DNA of 64,000 nucleotides from Candidatus Poribacteria bacterium (GTDB lineage: Bacteria; Poribacteria; WGA-4E; WGA-3G), in NCBI GenBank assembly GCA_958295945.1, contig OY282386.1, forward strand, positions 1,999,371 through 2,063,370, given 5' to 3'. This document shows positions 45,528-54,406 of this stretch, in pieces (the stretch's first letter is position 1; the number at the start of each line of letters is the position of its first letter). The position numbers and the translations under genes were made by a program. A model generated the notes under the pieces. The model did no database searches. It worked only from the letters and a program-made list of their open reading frames with translations, and was not told where the DNA came from.

Positions 45528-46916
45528 ATGTTATATTATGGACTTGTATGCTCAGTAAAAAGTGAAGATAGGCAGGCATTACGAGAGGGGATGCGGCTTT
45601 TAGCAAACACCGCTCATAAACACAATATACCAATTACTTGGTCATTAACTGCTGAATTAACACAAACTTTTGCTAACGATTTGACAGAATGGCACAATGA
45701 ATACAGTGACGAACCTTTGTTGATGCTGGATATTACATCATTATGGAAAGAAGGATGGTATTCAATTACTGAACAATCTGATTCAGGAGAAGAAATTGAC
45801 GCTGAAAACATAAATACGTTGTACGATTCTGCAACAGCAAACTCAATTGCTGAACACCTCGTAAAAATGAGAGAATCTGTACCGAAATATATCAAATCTG
45901 AATGGAAGAAATTTGAGAGTGCGTTGGATTGGACAGTGCCGAATAACGCTGGAGCAGATTGGAAAAATCCTGTGTTAGTCCAAGCATTGGAAAAGGAAGG
46001 TTTTCGCGGTCTATGGGGATATCGTTGGGATGAACGAAACTCCATAGCTGAGGCAGATCGAGGGTGTCCTTTCGGTTTCTTTTATCCTTCTGCAGAACAA
46101 CATAACTTCAGCACACCTTCTGCGGGAAGTATCGCAGGTATACCTTACAATACTGCAGCACACATTCAGAAGGAGCAACACAATCTTAGATATTCACTCA
46201 TTAACGATACACTACATCAGCACATAAATCTATATCTGGAAAATGATAGTTGGAATCGGTGGTTCTGTTATATTGAACATATCAATGTTATGGATGTCGT
46301 ACAATTAGGTAAAGAAACATTAGGAAAACTTGATGCTTATTTAGAATTCATTTCAACGAATGAAACCATTAAGTTATTACCGTTATCAGACATAATTGAC
46401 GACTATTGGACAAATTGTCAGATGACAGAACCGACTCATATTGTCGTTAATCCAATAGCTTCAAACTCTGAATCTGATATTACACCAACAGAAAATTCCG
46501 AGATACTTAATGAAAAGATAAAAGAATTCAAATATTACGATGCCGAATGCCAATGTTCGTTTGTTGAAGGTACGATGGAACCTGTTGAGATGAATAATTA
46601 TATCTCACCACCTGTTATAGATAATATCGGTCTCGGCGGTTCAGACCACAGTTTTTCAAATTATGGTGTTGAATACCATTTACCAAAAGTAACGAATTAC
46701 CAACCAATAAGGAAACGTTCAAAATTACATATTAATTTCACGATAGAGTCAACAAAAGCAATGCCTTATGCCGTTGCTGTCTGGGGAAACCACCTTGGCT
46801 TACAGTTAACTGAGTCAAACGCCAAAGAAGTAAAATGGATAGATAAACATTTGCTTTTCTTACGACTATCATTAGAAAAAGGTGAAAACGAGTTTGAGAT
46901 CATCCTGTCAATATGA
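45528..46916 (+). CDS. Unrecognised protein, possible polysaccharide-deacetylase-like barrel
   Basis: The 462-residue protein has no signal peptide. Its first 300 residues alternate strands and helices in the manner of a TIM-like or NodB-like barrel (HNIPITWSLTAEL, LLMLDITSLWKEGWY, GFRGLWGYRWDE, WFCYIEHINVMD). The last 120 residues are beta-rich (INFTIESTKAMPYAVAVWG). I do not recognise a family. It starts 8 nt after the aldolase gene, so the two are probably cotranscribed and act in one pathway. Confidence 0.55.
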   Translation: MLYYGLVCSVKSEDRQALREGMRLLANTAHKHNIPITWSLTAELTQTFANDLTEWHNEYSDEPLLMLDITSLWKEGWYSITEQSDSGEEIDAENINTLYDSATANSIAEHLVKMRESVPKYIKSEWKKFESALDWTVPNNAGADWKNPVLVQALEKEGFRGLWGYRWDERNSIAEADRGCPFGFFYPSAEQHNFSTPSAGSIAGIPYNTAAHIQKEQHNLRYSLINDTLHQHINLYLENDSWNRWFCYIEHINVMDVVQLGKETLGKLDAYLEFISTNETIKLLPLSDIIDDYWTNCQMTEPTHIVVNPIASNSESDITPTENSEILNEKIKEFKYYDAECQCSFVEGTMEPVEMNNYISPPVIDNIGLGGSDHSFSNYGVEYHLPKVTNYQPIRKRSKLHINFTIESTKAMPYAVAVWGNHLGLQLTESNAKEVKWIDKHLLFLRLSLEKGENEFEIILSI

Positions 46917-46945
46917 AAAGAGATATAGAATAGAAGGATACAGAT

Positions 46946-46970
46946 ATTATAGTAAAACTATAATTATTTT
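46946..46970 (+). terminator. Weak AT-rich terminator
   Basis: ATTATAGT (46946-46953) and ACTATAAT (46957-46964) form an 8-bp stem with a 3-nt loop, followed by TATTTT. It lies 30 bp after the 45528 gene. The stem has few GC pairs, so strength is doubtful. Confidence 0.45.
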
Positions 46971-46982
46971 CACACTACGGTA

Positions 46983-47004
46983 GGTTCGGTTTCCTAACCG
47001 AACC
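46983..47004. repeat. Hairpin repeat (GGTTCGGTT type)
   Basis: GGTTCGGTT (46983-46991) and AACCGAACC (46996-47004) form a perfect 9-bp stem around TCCT. The same unit is found at 50011-50032, and a related palindrome at 59347-59364, so it is a dispersed short repeat. Confidence 0.6.
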
Positions 47005-47132
47005 ATAAGCGTCAATTTTAGGATATATTTTCCTGCGTAGGATTTTGGAAGTATATTTTTATCTTATGCACCTTTCGCACTGCTGATGCTGAGTTTCCTG
47101 TAGTGGACATTTTCTATATACCTTCCGCACCG

Positions 47133-47274
47133 CTAGTGGACTGTCCACACTAAAATTATAGGTCCATATCGCGATTCGGAGATCGCTCCTACCGATTGAC
47201 TACTGATTGTCCGAAGGAACTCCGATTCCCGAGGACTGACACGACCCGCAATTTTAGCATAGACAGTCTACTAG
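47133..47274. mobile_element. MITE A, first of two abutting CTAG-bounded elements
   Basis: The element is about 142 bp, with ends starting CTAGTGGACTGTCCACACTA and a near-complement ending at 47274 (about 21 of 25 bases match). It contains no ORF. It shares the CTAG at 47271-47274 with the next element. Internal GCGAT-TCGGAG-ATCGC hairpins match the dispersed repeats nearby. Confidence 0.65.
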
Positions 47275-47406
47275 TGGTCTGTCTACACTAAAATTGTCCG
47301 TCGCGATTTGGGGATCTCTCGGACAGAAACCTTGTGTCCGGTAGGAGGGAACTCCGATTCCCGATTTCTTTGGAGATTCATAATTTTAGTGTAGACGCTC
47401 CACTAG
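47271..47406. mobile_element. MITE B, second of two abutting CTAG-bounded elements
   Basis: The element is 136 bp, with ends CTAGTGGTCTGTCTACACTA and a near-complement ending CACTAG at 47401-47406 (about 23 of 27 bases match). It is non-coding. Its right edge is exactly the left edge of the 120-bp direct repeat, so the two MITEs appear to have landed inside a longer copy of that repeat. Confidence 0.65.
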
Positions 47407-47526
47407 TGCTGATATGCGATTTATAAAAGCCTCGGAGAGGCGACAGGTGTATAGCACGTAATATCAACACAGACGAAAGCCCCAGCGGGGCGATAGGTGT
47501 ATCAAATGCACAAACTTTACTAACTA
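47407..47526. repeat. Direct repeat, left copy (120 bp), flanking the ATPase cassette
   Basis: It starts TGCTGATATGCGATTTATAA and ends TTACTAACTA, and matches 49878-49997 at 116 of 120 bases. Within it are the palindromic units AGCCTCGGAGAGGCG and AGCCCCAGCGGGGC. Because both copies have the same orientation, recombination between them could delete or circularise the 2.35 kb in between. Confidence 0.85.
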
Positions 47527-47684
47527 TAGTAAACTTTTGAATTAATGGGACATTTTGAGATGTCCGAGGGAACTCCGATTCCCGATTATCACTGAGTTAT
47601 GTCGCGATTCGGAGATCGCTCCTATAGGGTTATTGAACATCTTTTGCATATAACTTTACATGCCGTGTTATTCTTCCAATTGCC

Positions 47685-47713
47685 TTGTATTTGATCGTAG
47701 ATGTGTATATAAT
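47685..47713 (+). promoter_or_regulatory. Promoter of the AAA ATPase gene
   Basis: TTGTAT (47685-47690), a 17-nt spacer and TATAAT (47708-47713) lie 34 bp before the ATG at 47748. AGGAG (47733-47737 region) is the ribosome site. Confidence 0.55.
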
Positions 47714-47747
47714 TAATTCAAAGTCAGCAAAAATAGGAGAAGAAACA

Positions 47748-49199
47748 ATGGATGCATACATCAACGTAAAAAACTTCGGTCCGATAGAAGCGGCAGAGGT
47801 AGACTTGCGTCCGCTGACTGTATTCGTCGGTGAGAGTAACACTGGCAAGACGTATCTTGCCGCGCTCATTTACGCATTACACCGATATTTTCATGGAATC
47901 GCACAATTTCCTTGGGCAGATACAATTACTTATTATTACAGTTCTGTTTCCCGGACGCGAGACCGTTATCCACAAGATCAGCGGGAGGCGTTGGAACAAC
48001 AAACATTCGAGGCACTCGAAAAGTTAAACACACTTAGACGTCCGTTCAAATTTTCCGATTTACCTCTGAAGATACGCGAACTGTTGGATTATAGACTCAA
48101 ACATCAAGGAGACTTCACAAACGAACTTGAACGGTGTTTTGACCTTGAACCCGTTTCTAAGTTAATACGATTCACTAGCAGTCAAACCAACGAAATGAAC
48201 GTTTCACTATCGGTTCGTGAAGGCAGTCAAAAGTATTGGGATTTTGAGGTGCAAACCGCAGTATCCACCGCTCCTACTATAACCGGGGGTATTAATCCAG
48301 ACATGATTCTTCATGATGTAAACGAAGTGAATCACAAAGCTGAGTTCAATGAAATATCCGATGTTGAACGTCTATTTCGGACTATACGGACTGATCAGTG
48401 GAAATCAGGAGAATCATACTACTTACCTGCTGCTCGGAGCGGTGTTATGCAAAGTCGAGATGTACTTGCGACTGCCCTTATCAAACGGGCGACGCGCATC
48501 GGTATAGATCGCCTTGAAGTGTCTACGTTTTCAGGAATGATAGGAGATTTTTTGGAGCAGATCTTTGACTACAAGGAACGTGATGGATCATCAAAAGAAA
48601 TTAGTCACGTCGCGGAACAACTGGAGATGGAACTGCTGGAAGGCAAAATAGAGGTTAAACGTCCTACACCAGAAGCATATCCGGAATTTCTGTACCGTCC
48701 AGATCAAGCAGAAGACTCACTGCGGATGAGCCACTCCTCTGCGATGGTATCTGAGCTTGCACCTTTAGTCCTTTATCTGCGAGGCATCGTTAGACAAGGT
48801 GACTTACTTATTATTGAAGAACCAGAGTCTCATCTGCATCCGGGTGCACAAACCATAATTGCCAAAACCCTTGCCCGATTGGCCCGTGCTGGTGTTCAAG
48901 TCTTGATTACAACACATAGCAACTATCTCCTTCAACAAATCAGTAACCTAATTCGCGAAGGTGAATTGCAGAAACAGGGCGAATCCACAAATGAATCAGA
49001 AGACTATCTGAAAGCGGAAGAGGTCGGTGCGTGGTGGTTCCATAAGGACAAGCCGGTCGAAGAACTCCCGTTTAATCTTATTGAAGGTATAGAACCGGAA
49101 GATCACTTGGATATTGCGGAGGATCTCTATAACCAATCAGCAGGACTCCAAAATAGAATTGAAGCAAAGAAAGAAGGGGATAAAGTTGAAGCTAAATAA
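47748..49199 (+). CDS. AAA/ABC-type ATPase (OLD-like), probable defence or DNA-processing protein
   Basis: The start at 47748 is chosen for AGGAG just upstream. The 483-residue protein has Walker A GESNTGKT at residues 28-35, preceded by VKNFGPIEAAEVDLRPLTVFVG, and Walker B LLIIEEPESHLHPGAQ near residue 355. The switch His motif is LITTHSNYLLQQISNLI. These are the marks of AAA_15/OLD-type SMC-like ATPases. No TOPRIM nuclease domain is attached, unlike classic OLD proteins, so the nuclease role may be supplied by the next gene. The pair lies between 120-bp direct repeats. Confidence 0.85.
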   Translation: MDAYINVKNFGPIEAAEVDLRPLTVFVGESNTGKTYLAALIYALHRYFHGIAQFPWADTITYYYSSVSRTRDRYPQDQREALEQQTFEALEKLNTLRRPFKFSDLPLKIRELLDYRLKHQGDFTNELERCFDLEPVSKLIRFTSSQTNEMNVSLSVREGSQKYWDFEVQTAVSTAPTITGGINPDMILHDVNEVNHKAEFNEISDVERLFRTIRTDQWKSGESYYLPAARSGVMQSRDVLATALIKRATRIGIDRLEVSTFSGMIGDFLEQIFDYKERDGSSKEISHVAEQLEMELLEGKIEVKRPTPEAYPEFLYRPDQAEDSLRMSHSSAMVSELAPLVLYLRGIVRQGDLLIIEEPESHLHPGAQTIIAKTLARLARAGVQVLITTHSNYLLQQISNLIREGELQKQGESTNESEDYLKAEEVGAWWFHKDKPVEELPFNLIEGIEPEDHLDIAEDLYNQSAGLQNRIEAKKEGDKVEAK

Positions 49200-49683
49200 A
49201 GGACTTACCCACATTCAAGGGCAGGTGTCCAAAAACAGTATCACTAAAGATTGTGGCGGAGAAGGATGTAAAGTATACCGTACCGACATGCCCAGACAGA
49301 AAGTCGTAATAAATGTAGAGAAAGAGTTTGAATCACGTAAAAATAGCAGTAAACGGTGTGACCGGCTGCTATTTTACGGGAATAAAAGAAGCCTCTACGC
49401 TGTTCCGATTGAACTCAAAGGTCGTGGTAAAGGCGACGAATCACAAGTGCTTGAGCAGTTGAAGAACGGTTTAGAATTTGCCGCTACCCTCGTGAAAGGC
49501 TTGAAGAATACTGTCTACGTTCCAATTGTGTTTACTAAAAAAGGCATTAGATCAAGGAGTCCAAGGCAACAAAACCGAGAACTTAAAGTGAAATTCAAAG
49601 GTAAAACTTTGACGGTTCTGACAGGACGTTGTGGTAGAAAAAATAACCTGGCAAACTTACTTTCCGAGGCAGGTTATCTCTAA
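49186..49683 (+). CDS. Small protein with PD-(D/E)xK-like ExK motif, partner of the ATPase
   Basis: I start it at TTG 49186, which has AAGGGG 7 nt upstream and overlaps the end of the ATPase gene by 14 nt; the longer open frame would overlap by 86 nt. The 165-residue product has Asp59 (RCDRLLFYG), then Glu76-Leu-Lys78 (AVPIELKGRGKG), the spacing of a PD-(D/E)xK nuclease core. A helix with Gln (SQVLEQLKNGLEFAATL) follows, as in that fold. Two Cys pairs lie upstream (CGGEGC). I do not know a named family. It is presumably the effector nuclease or an ATPase partner (inference). Confidence 0.65.
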   Translation: MKLNKGLTHIQGQVSKNSITKDCGGEGCKVYRTDMPRQKVVINVEKEFESRKNSSKRCDRLLFYGNKRSLYAVPIELKGRGKGDESQVLEQLKNGLEFAATLVKGLKNTVYVPIVFTKKGIRSRSPRQQNRELKVKFKGKTLTVLTGRCGRKNNLANLLSEAGYL

Positions 49684-49877
49684 ATCATGAGATATTGCAG
49701 CAGGCGGGTGGACAATGGAGAGGTATAAGGGCGGTGGGACAGAGTAGATACACCTTCAAGAAAGAGAAGATCGCGACCTCCTACAAAGAGGACAATATAA
49801 CGGGCGGGGAAACCCCACCCCTCTGGGGCTTGTGTGATGGGTAGTATCGCCTTCCTATACACCTTTCGTCCCGCTGG

Positions 49878-49997
49878 TGCTGATATGCGATTTATAAAAG
49901 CCTCGGAGAGGCGACAGGTGTCCAGCACGTAATATCAACACAGACGAAAGCCCCAGCGGGGTGGTAGGTGTATCAAATGCACAAACTTTACTAACTA
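49878..49997. repeat. Direct repeat, right copy (120 bp), flanking the ATPase cassette
   Basis: It matches 47407-47526 in the same orientation with four substitutions. Here the sequence continues leftward as ACACCTTTCGTCCCGCTGG without interruption. The left copy is instead preceded by CTAG and the two MITEs, so this copy preserves the state before their insertion. Confidence 0.85.
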
Positions 49998-50010
49998 AAT
50001 TGATGCCTAT

Positions 50011-50080
50011 GGTTCGGTTTCCTAACCGAACCGGAGTTTGTTCAGTGTTATAGTCAGGCAGAATGCGCTTATGGCATTCT
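50011..50080. repeat. Short palindromic repeats upstream of thrC
   Basis: A GGTTCGGTT-TCCT-AACCGAACC hairpin (50011-50032) repeats the unit at 46983. It is followed by GAATGC-7 nt-GCATTC (about 50062-50080), which repeats the unit at 15872-15890. The rest of the gap from 49684 to 50165 holds GC-rich short palindromes, the direct repeat and no credible gene. Confidence 0.55.
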
Positions 50081-50124
50081 GCATTGGTTAGGAAACCGTA
50101 TCTACCGGGGAGTGTGCACGTATT

Positions 50125-50152
50125 TTTACATATCATTTTAATTGAATATAAT
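50125..50152 (+). promoter_or_regulatory. Possible promoter upstream of thrC
   Basis: TTTACA (50125-50130), a 16-nt spacer and TATAAT (50147-50152) precede the thrC ATG by only 13 nt. The transcript would start almost at the ribosome site, so this promoter is doubtful despite its good sequence. Confidence 0.35.
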
Positions 50153-50165
50153 ATTTGGAGGAAGT

Positions 50166-51398
50166 ATGGATAAAGTTTTAGGCTTAAAATGCCGCGAATG
50201 TGAACGCGAGTACCCGAAGGAGCCACTTCACGTTTGCGAGTTCTGTTTCGGACCATTAGAGGTCCACTATAATTATGAAGCCATTCAAAAGTCTATCTCA
50301 AGACGTTCAATAGAACAAGGTCCTGATAGTTTATGGAGATACATTGATTTATTACCGATTGACGGTGAACCGACTGATGGACTAAAATCTGGTTTTACAC
50401 CGCTCATCCGAGCAAAGAATCTTGGCGATGCACTCGGTGTAAAGGAAATATACATTAAAGATGATTCAGTCTGTCACCCAACGCTATCCTTCAAAGACAG
50501 AGTGGTAGCAATCGCACTCAGCAAGTCAAAGGAATTCGATTTTGATACGGTCTCGTGTGCCTCTACTGGAAACTTAGCCAATGCTGTCGCTGCACATGCT
50601 GCCATCGCCAATTTGAACTGTTTTATTTTCATTCCTGCTGATTTAGAACTTGGCAAAGTTGTCGCTTCATTAGTCTATGCCCCCACGGTTGTTGGTATCA
50701 TGGGTACTTACGATGAAGTAAACCGTTTGTGTAGCGAAATAGCGGGTGTATACCCATGGGCATTTGTCAACATCAACATCCGTCCATACTATGCAGAGGG
50801 TTCAAAGACGCTCTGTTTCGAATTAATTGAACAACTCGGGTGGGAAGCACCAGACCACATAATTGCTCCCGCCGCTGGAGGTTCATTGATAACAAAGATT
50901 GGCAAGGCGTTGAAAGAATTTCATCAATTAGGATTGATTGAAAAACCAAATACAAAAATACACATAGCACAAGCAGAAGGGTGCGGTCCGATTGTAAATA
51001 CTTTCAAGGAAAACAGTGATTTTGTCAAACCTGTGAAACCTGATACGATAGCAAAATCTCTTGCTATTGGCAATCCAGCTGATGGTATATATGCTGTTAA
51101 TACTGTGCGAAAATCGGGTGGTTTCGGTGAACATGCAAATGATGATGAAATCGTTGAAGCAATTAAACTACTTGCTGCTACAGAAGGCATTTTCACGGAA
51201 ACTGCCGGCGGTGTCACTCTTGCAGCTACGAAAAAACTTATTGATGATGGACATATCGGAAGAGATGAACGTATCGTTGTTGCAATTACAGGTAACGGTT
51301 TCAAGACTATTGAAGCACTTGAAAACAAAACAGAGGATCCACATATTATTGCCCCACAACTCAATGCATTCCGAAAATTGATGACGAAGATAGAGTAA
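50166..51398 (+). CDS. thrC: Threonine synthase (PLP-dependent)
   Basis: The start at 50166 is supported by GGAGGA just upstream. The 410-residue protein has an N-terminal zinc-ribbon (Cys9, Cys12, Cys24, Cys27). It has a fold II PLP domain with the Schiff-base Lys in SFKDRVVAIALSK, the phosphate-cup SCASTGNLANAVAAHAA and the glycine-rich AAGGSLITKIGKAL. It converts O-phosphohomoserine to threonine. It is a standard-length single gene and does not sit in a thrA/thrB operon here. Confidence 0.93.
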   Translation: MDKVLGLKCRECEREYPKEPLHVCEFCFGPLEVHYNYEAIQKSISRRSIEQGPDSLWRYIDLLPIDGEPTDGLKSGFTPLIRAKNLGDALGVKEIYIKDDSVCHPTLSFKDRVVAIALSKSKEFDFDTVSCASTGNLANAVAAHAAIANLNCFIFIPADLELGKVVASLVYAPTVVGIMGTYDEVNRLCSEIAGVYPWAFVNINIRPYYAEGSKTLCFELIEQLGWEAPDHIIAPAAGGSLITKIGKALKEFHQLGLIEKPNTKIHIAQAEGCGPIVNTFKENSDFVKPVKPDTIAKSLAIGNPADGIYAVNTVRKSGGFGEHANDDEIVEAIKLLAATEGIFTETAGGVTLAATKKLIDDGHIGRDERIVVAITGNGFKTIEALENKTEDPHIIAPQLNAFRKLMTKIE

Positions 51399-51448
51399 TC
51401 CAGATATTCATATTCTTAACCTTGTAGCAACGCTTGGAGGATAATTGC

Positions 51449-52015
51449 ATGTCACAAATTGAAACACACGAACTTTCACAAGATTTATCTGGACAACATG
51501 CCGCAATGACTTTAGAAGAATTTCTTGAATATGATGTGGAAGGTTATGAATACGTTAAAGGGGAATTAATAAAATTGTCACCAGCATCAAGAAGACATGG
51601 TAGAATAAGCATTAATATAATTCGTTATTTGGATCCCCAGATCTATGATAACAATCTTGGTGAGTTGTATACGGCTGAAACTTCATTTAAGGTAGGGGAG
51701 CGGGTATTGAAACCAGATGTAGCCTTTATTGCTTATGAGCGATTGATTGGAGATGAAGATAAGGGATTACCTATACCCCCCGATCTGGCTATTGAAGTGG
51801 TGTCACCATCAGATACAAAGTCCCAAGTAGAGTTAAAGGCACTTGCTTATTTAGACGCAGGAACACGATGTGTTTGGGTGGTAGAACCTGTTTCAAGAAC
51901 TGTCACAGTGTATAAGTCCGAGACAGACATTAAAACACTAACACGTGATGACACCCTCACTGGAGACGATGTTGTTCCCGGTTTCTCCTGTCCAGTTGAA
52001 CTATTGTTTGAATAA
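51449..52015 (+). CDS. Uma2-family putative endonuclease (DUF820)
   Basis: The start at 51449 has GGAGGA 8 nt upstream; an in-frame ATG at 51434 does not. The 188-residue protein has the family order EEFLEYDVEGYEYVKGELIKLSP, then LKPDVAFIAYERL and PDLAIEVVSPSD, giving Asp and Glu at PD-(D/E)xK positions. Members are common in cyanobacteria and other large genomes and their true role is unsettled. It ends 10 nt before recD2, so it may be cotranscribed with it. Confidence 0.85.
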   Translation: MSQIETHELSQDLSGQHAAMTLEEFLEYDVEGYEYVKGELIKLSPASRRHGRISINIIRYLDPQIYDNNLGELYTAETSFKVGERVLKPDVAFIAYERLIGDEDKGLPIPPDLAIEVVSPSDTKSQVELKALAYLDAGTRCVWVVEPVSRTVTVYKSETDIKTLTRDDTLTGDDVVPGFSCPVELLFE

Positions 52016-52025
52016 TGGTAAAAAA

Positions 52026-54350
52026 ATGGAAACACTAAGCGGTATTCTCGAACGTATTGTATATGAAAACGCAGACAACGGTTATACTGTCGGCAGGTTT
52101 TCTGCGTACGGTCACCCAGAACTCGTAACCATAGTTGGAAATCTTGCATCGGTCAATGCAGGTGAGAGTCTGCTTCTCAGTGGAGAATGGACAAACAATC
52201 CAAAATATGGTGCACAATTCCAAATTGATAGATATGAGACCATCCAACCCGCAAATGTTCTTGGCATCAGAAAATACCTCGGTTCAGGTATGATTAAAGG
52301 GATTGGACCAAAGATGGCAACCCGCATCGTTAGTAAGTTTGGGATGGATACGATTGATGTTATTGAACAGACACCAGAGAAATTGGCTGGAGTGCCAGGA
52401 ATTGGTAAAAAGCGCGTGGAAATGATACAGCAAGCGTGGGAGGAACAACGTGAAATAAAAAATGTAATGCTATTTTTACAATCACACAATGTCAGCACAT
52501 CCCATGCCACAAAGATATACAAGACATATCAAAATGAATCTATACCCATTGTAACTGCAAATCCCTACCGTCTCGCTGATGATATTTACGGCATCGGTTT
52601 TGTCACTGCTGATACAATAGCACAAAAACTCGGGATTGATAAGAACGATCCACATCGTATACAAGCTGGCATCAAATATGTACTGAGTCAAAAAGCCGAT
52701 GACGGGCATGTCTTCCAACATCCTGCCGAACTAATAGAAGTAAGTGGAGATATGCTGGAACAGGAGCAACATACAATTGAGTTGGGAATAATGGCACTAA
52801 CACTGAAAGAAGAGGTAGTTATATCATCTCAGGATGGTCAAGTTGAGATCATTGCTGAAGAAAGCATGATTAATGACTGGCTAAATAGCAATAAGAATAC
52901 AACAAAAACTAATCCAGACAACATGTATATTGAAATATCTGATGATTCTGAAGAGGAAACAGATGTAGATATACCTGATCAACTGTTAAAAACTAATGAA
53001 AATAGTGCTGTCTATCTTGCCCCATTTTACTTTGCTGAAATGGGAGTCGTCAACCAATTGCAGCGACTTCTCGCCAGTGGTAAACGAACTTCCAGTGACT
53101 TAGATATTTCAAGGTCTTTGACACAGTTAGAAGTTGAAATGGATATTCAATTTGCCTCTCAACAGAAGGAAGCCATTCTTGCTGCCCTCACAAAACAGGC
53201 ATTGATTCTCACTGGAGGCCCAGGCACGGGTAAAACCACGACAACAATAGGGATGATTCGCTTGTTTGAGGCGGATGGTAGACGGATTCTGTTAGCAGCA
53301 CCTACAGGACGGGCAGCGAAAAGAATCAGCGAAACTACGGACAGAGAAGCCAAAACAATACACCGACTACTGGAATTTTCTCCACATCAGAATGGATTCA
53401 AACGAAATCGAGAAAACCCATTAGATGCAGATGTCGTCATTATTGATGAAATGTCAATGGTGGATATTGTCTTGATGAATAAATTGATGCAGGCGATACC
53501 AACACATGCAACCGTTATCCTCATCGGTGATACTGATCAACTCCCATCGGTCGGGGCTGGAAATGTATTGAAGGGATTGATTGACTCCAATCGCATTCCT
53601 GTCGTCACACTAACTGAAATCTTTCGGCAAGCACAACAGAGCATGATTGTTACGAATGCACATCTGATTAACACAGGTGAAGTTCCAAACCTGTCTGGTC
53701 CCAAAGATCGAAACTTTTTTTATATTGAGGAAGAGGAACCTGAAGAGATTGTCCAACTTGTTACTTCTCTTATCTCAGACCGACTTCCACGACACTATAA
53801 CTTCCATCCTATTGACGATATCCAATTGCTTTGTCCAATGCGACGTGGTATACTCGGGTCAGAGAATTTTAACAAATGTCTTCAAGATATACTAAATCCT
53901 TATGCCGAACAAGCCATCAGAGGTTGGCATACATTCCGAACAGGTGATAAGGTCATGCAAATACGTAACAATTATGATTATGATGTGTTCAACGGGGATA
54001 TAGGACGAATTGTCAATATTGATCAGGTTGAAAAGTTGTTGGACATACGTTTTTCTGACAAACTGGTTGCTTATGACATGGCAGACCTGAATGAGCTTGT
54101 TCTTGCCTATGCAACCACTATCCACAAAGCACAAGGAAGCGAGTATCCTGTCGTTGTCCTGCCCTTACACACACAACATTATATTATGTTACAGAGGAAT
54201 TTGCTCTATACAGGTATCACGCGTGCTAAGGAAATGGTAGTAATTGTTGGCACGAATCAGGCTCTCAATATATGCATACGCAATAATCAAGTGATGAGAC
54301 GAAACAGTTACCTGGCAGAACGTCTTCAAAATGCTACATATCACTTCTAA
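52026..54350 (+). CDS. recD2: RecD2-type ATP-dependent DNA helicase
   Basis: I take the ATG at 52026 (METLSGILERIVYENADNG), which begins the usual RecD2 N-terminal region. The 774-residue protein has tandem helix-hairpin-helix sequence (GIGPKMATRIVSKFG, GVPGIGKKRVEMIQ). The SF1 core follows: Walker A GGPGTGKTTT, PTGRAAKRISE, Walker B VIIDEMSMVD, motif III LIGDTDQLPSVGAG, TEIFRQ, and motif VI region TTIHKAQGSEYP. It is a 5'-3' helicase without RecBC partners, acting in repair or recombination. Confidence 0.92.
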   Translation: METLSGILERIVYENADNGYTVGRFSAYGHPELVTIVGNLASVNAGESLLLSGEWTNNPKYGAQFQIDRYETIQPANVLGIRKYLGSGMIKGIGPKMATRIVSKFGMDTIDVIEQTPEKLAGVPGIGKKRVEMIQQAWEEQREIKNVMLFLQSHNVSTSHATKIYKTYQNESIPIVTANPYRLADDIYGIGFVTADTIAQKLGIDKNDPHRIQAGIKYVLSQKADDGHVFQHPAELIEVSGDMLEQEQHTIELGIMALTLKEEVVISSQDGQVEIIAEESMINDWLNSNKNTTKTNPDNMYIEISDDSEEETDVDIPDQLLKTNENSAVYLAPFYFAEMGVVNQLQRLLASGKRTSSDLDISRSLTQLEVEMDIQFASQQKEAILAALTKQALILTGGPGTGKTTTTIGMIRLFEADGRRILLAAPTGRAAKRISETTDREAKTIHRLLEFSPHQNGFKRNRENPLDADVVIIDEMSMVDIVLMNKLMQAIPTHATVILIGDTDQLPSVGAGNVLKGLIDSNRIPVVTLTEIFRQAQQSMIVTNAHLINTGEVPNLSGPKDRNFFYIEEEEPEEIVQLVTSLISDRLPRHYNFHPIDDIQLLCPMRRGILGSENFNKCLQDILNPYAEQAIRGWHTFRTGDKVMQIRNNYDYDVFNGDIGRIVNIDQVEKLLDIRFSDKLVAYDMADLNELVLAYATTIHKAQGSEYPVVVLPLHTQHYIMLQRNLLYTGITRAKEMVVIVGTNQALNICIRNNQVMRRNSYLAERLQNATYHF

Positions 54351-54406
54351 CTAATTGTATCTTTGATACAACCAGAAAGGAAATATCAAAACAAAGGAGT
54401 TACTAT

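Noticed and set aside
47133-47684. CRISPR array
   Set aside because: The repeated blocks are long, few and inverted or tandem MITE-like. There are no regular 24-40 bp repeats with similar spacers and no cas genes.
49114-49185. The upstream ATG at 49114 as start of the ExK protein
   Set aside because: It would overlap the ATPase gene by 86 nt and adds basic low-complexity residues. TTG at 49186 has AAGGGG 7 nt upstream and a short overlap.
49680-50256. Minus-strand ORFs near the right direct repeat
   Set aside because: They cover the repeat and short palindromes, have no ribosome site and match no protein family I know.
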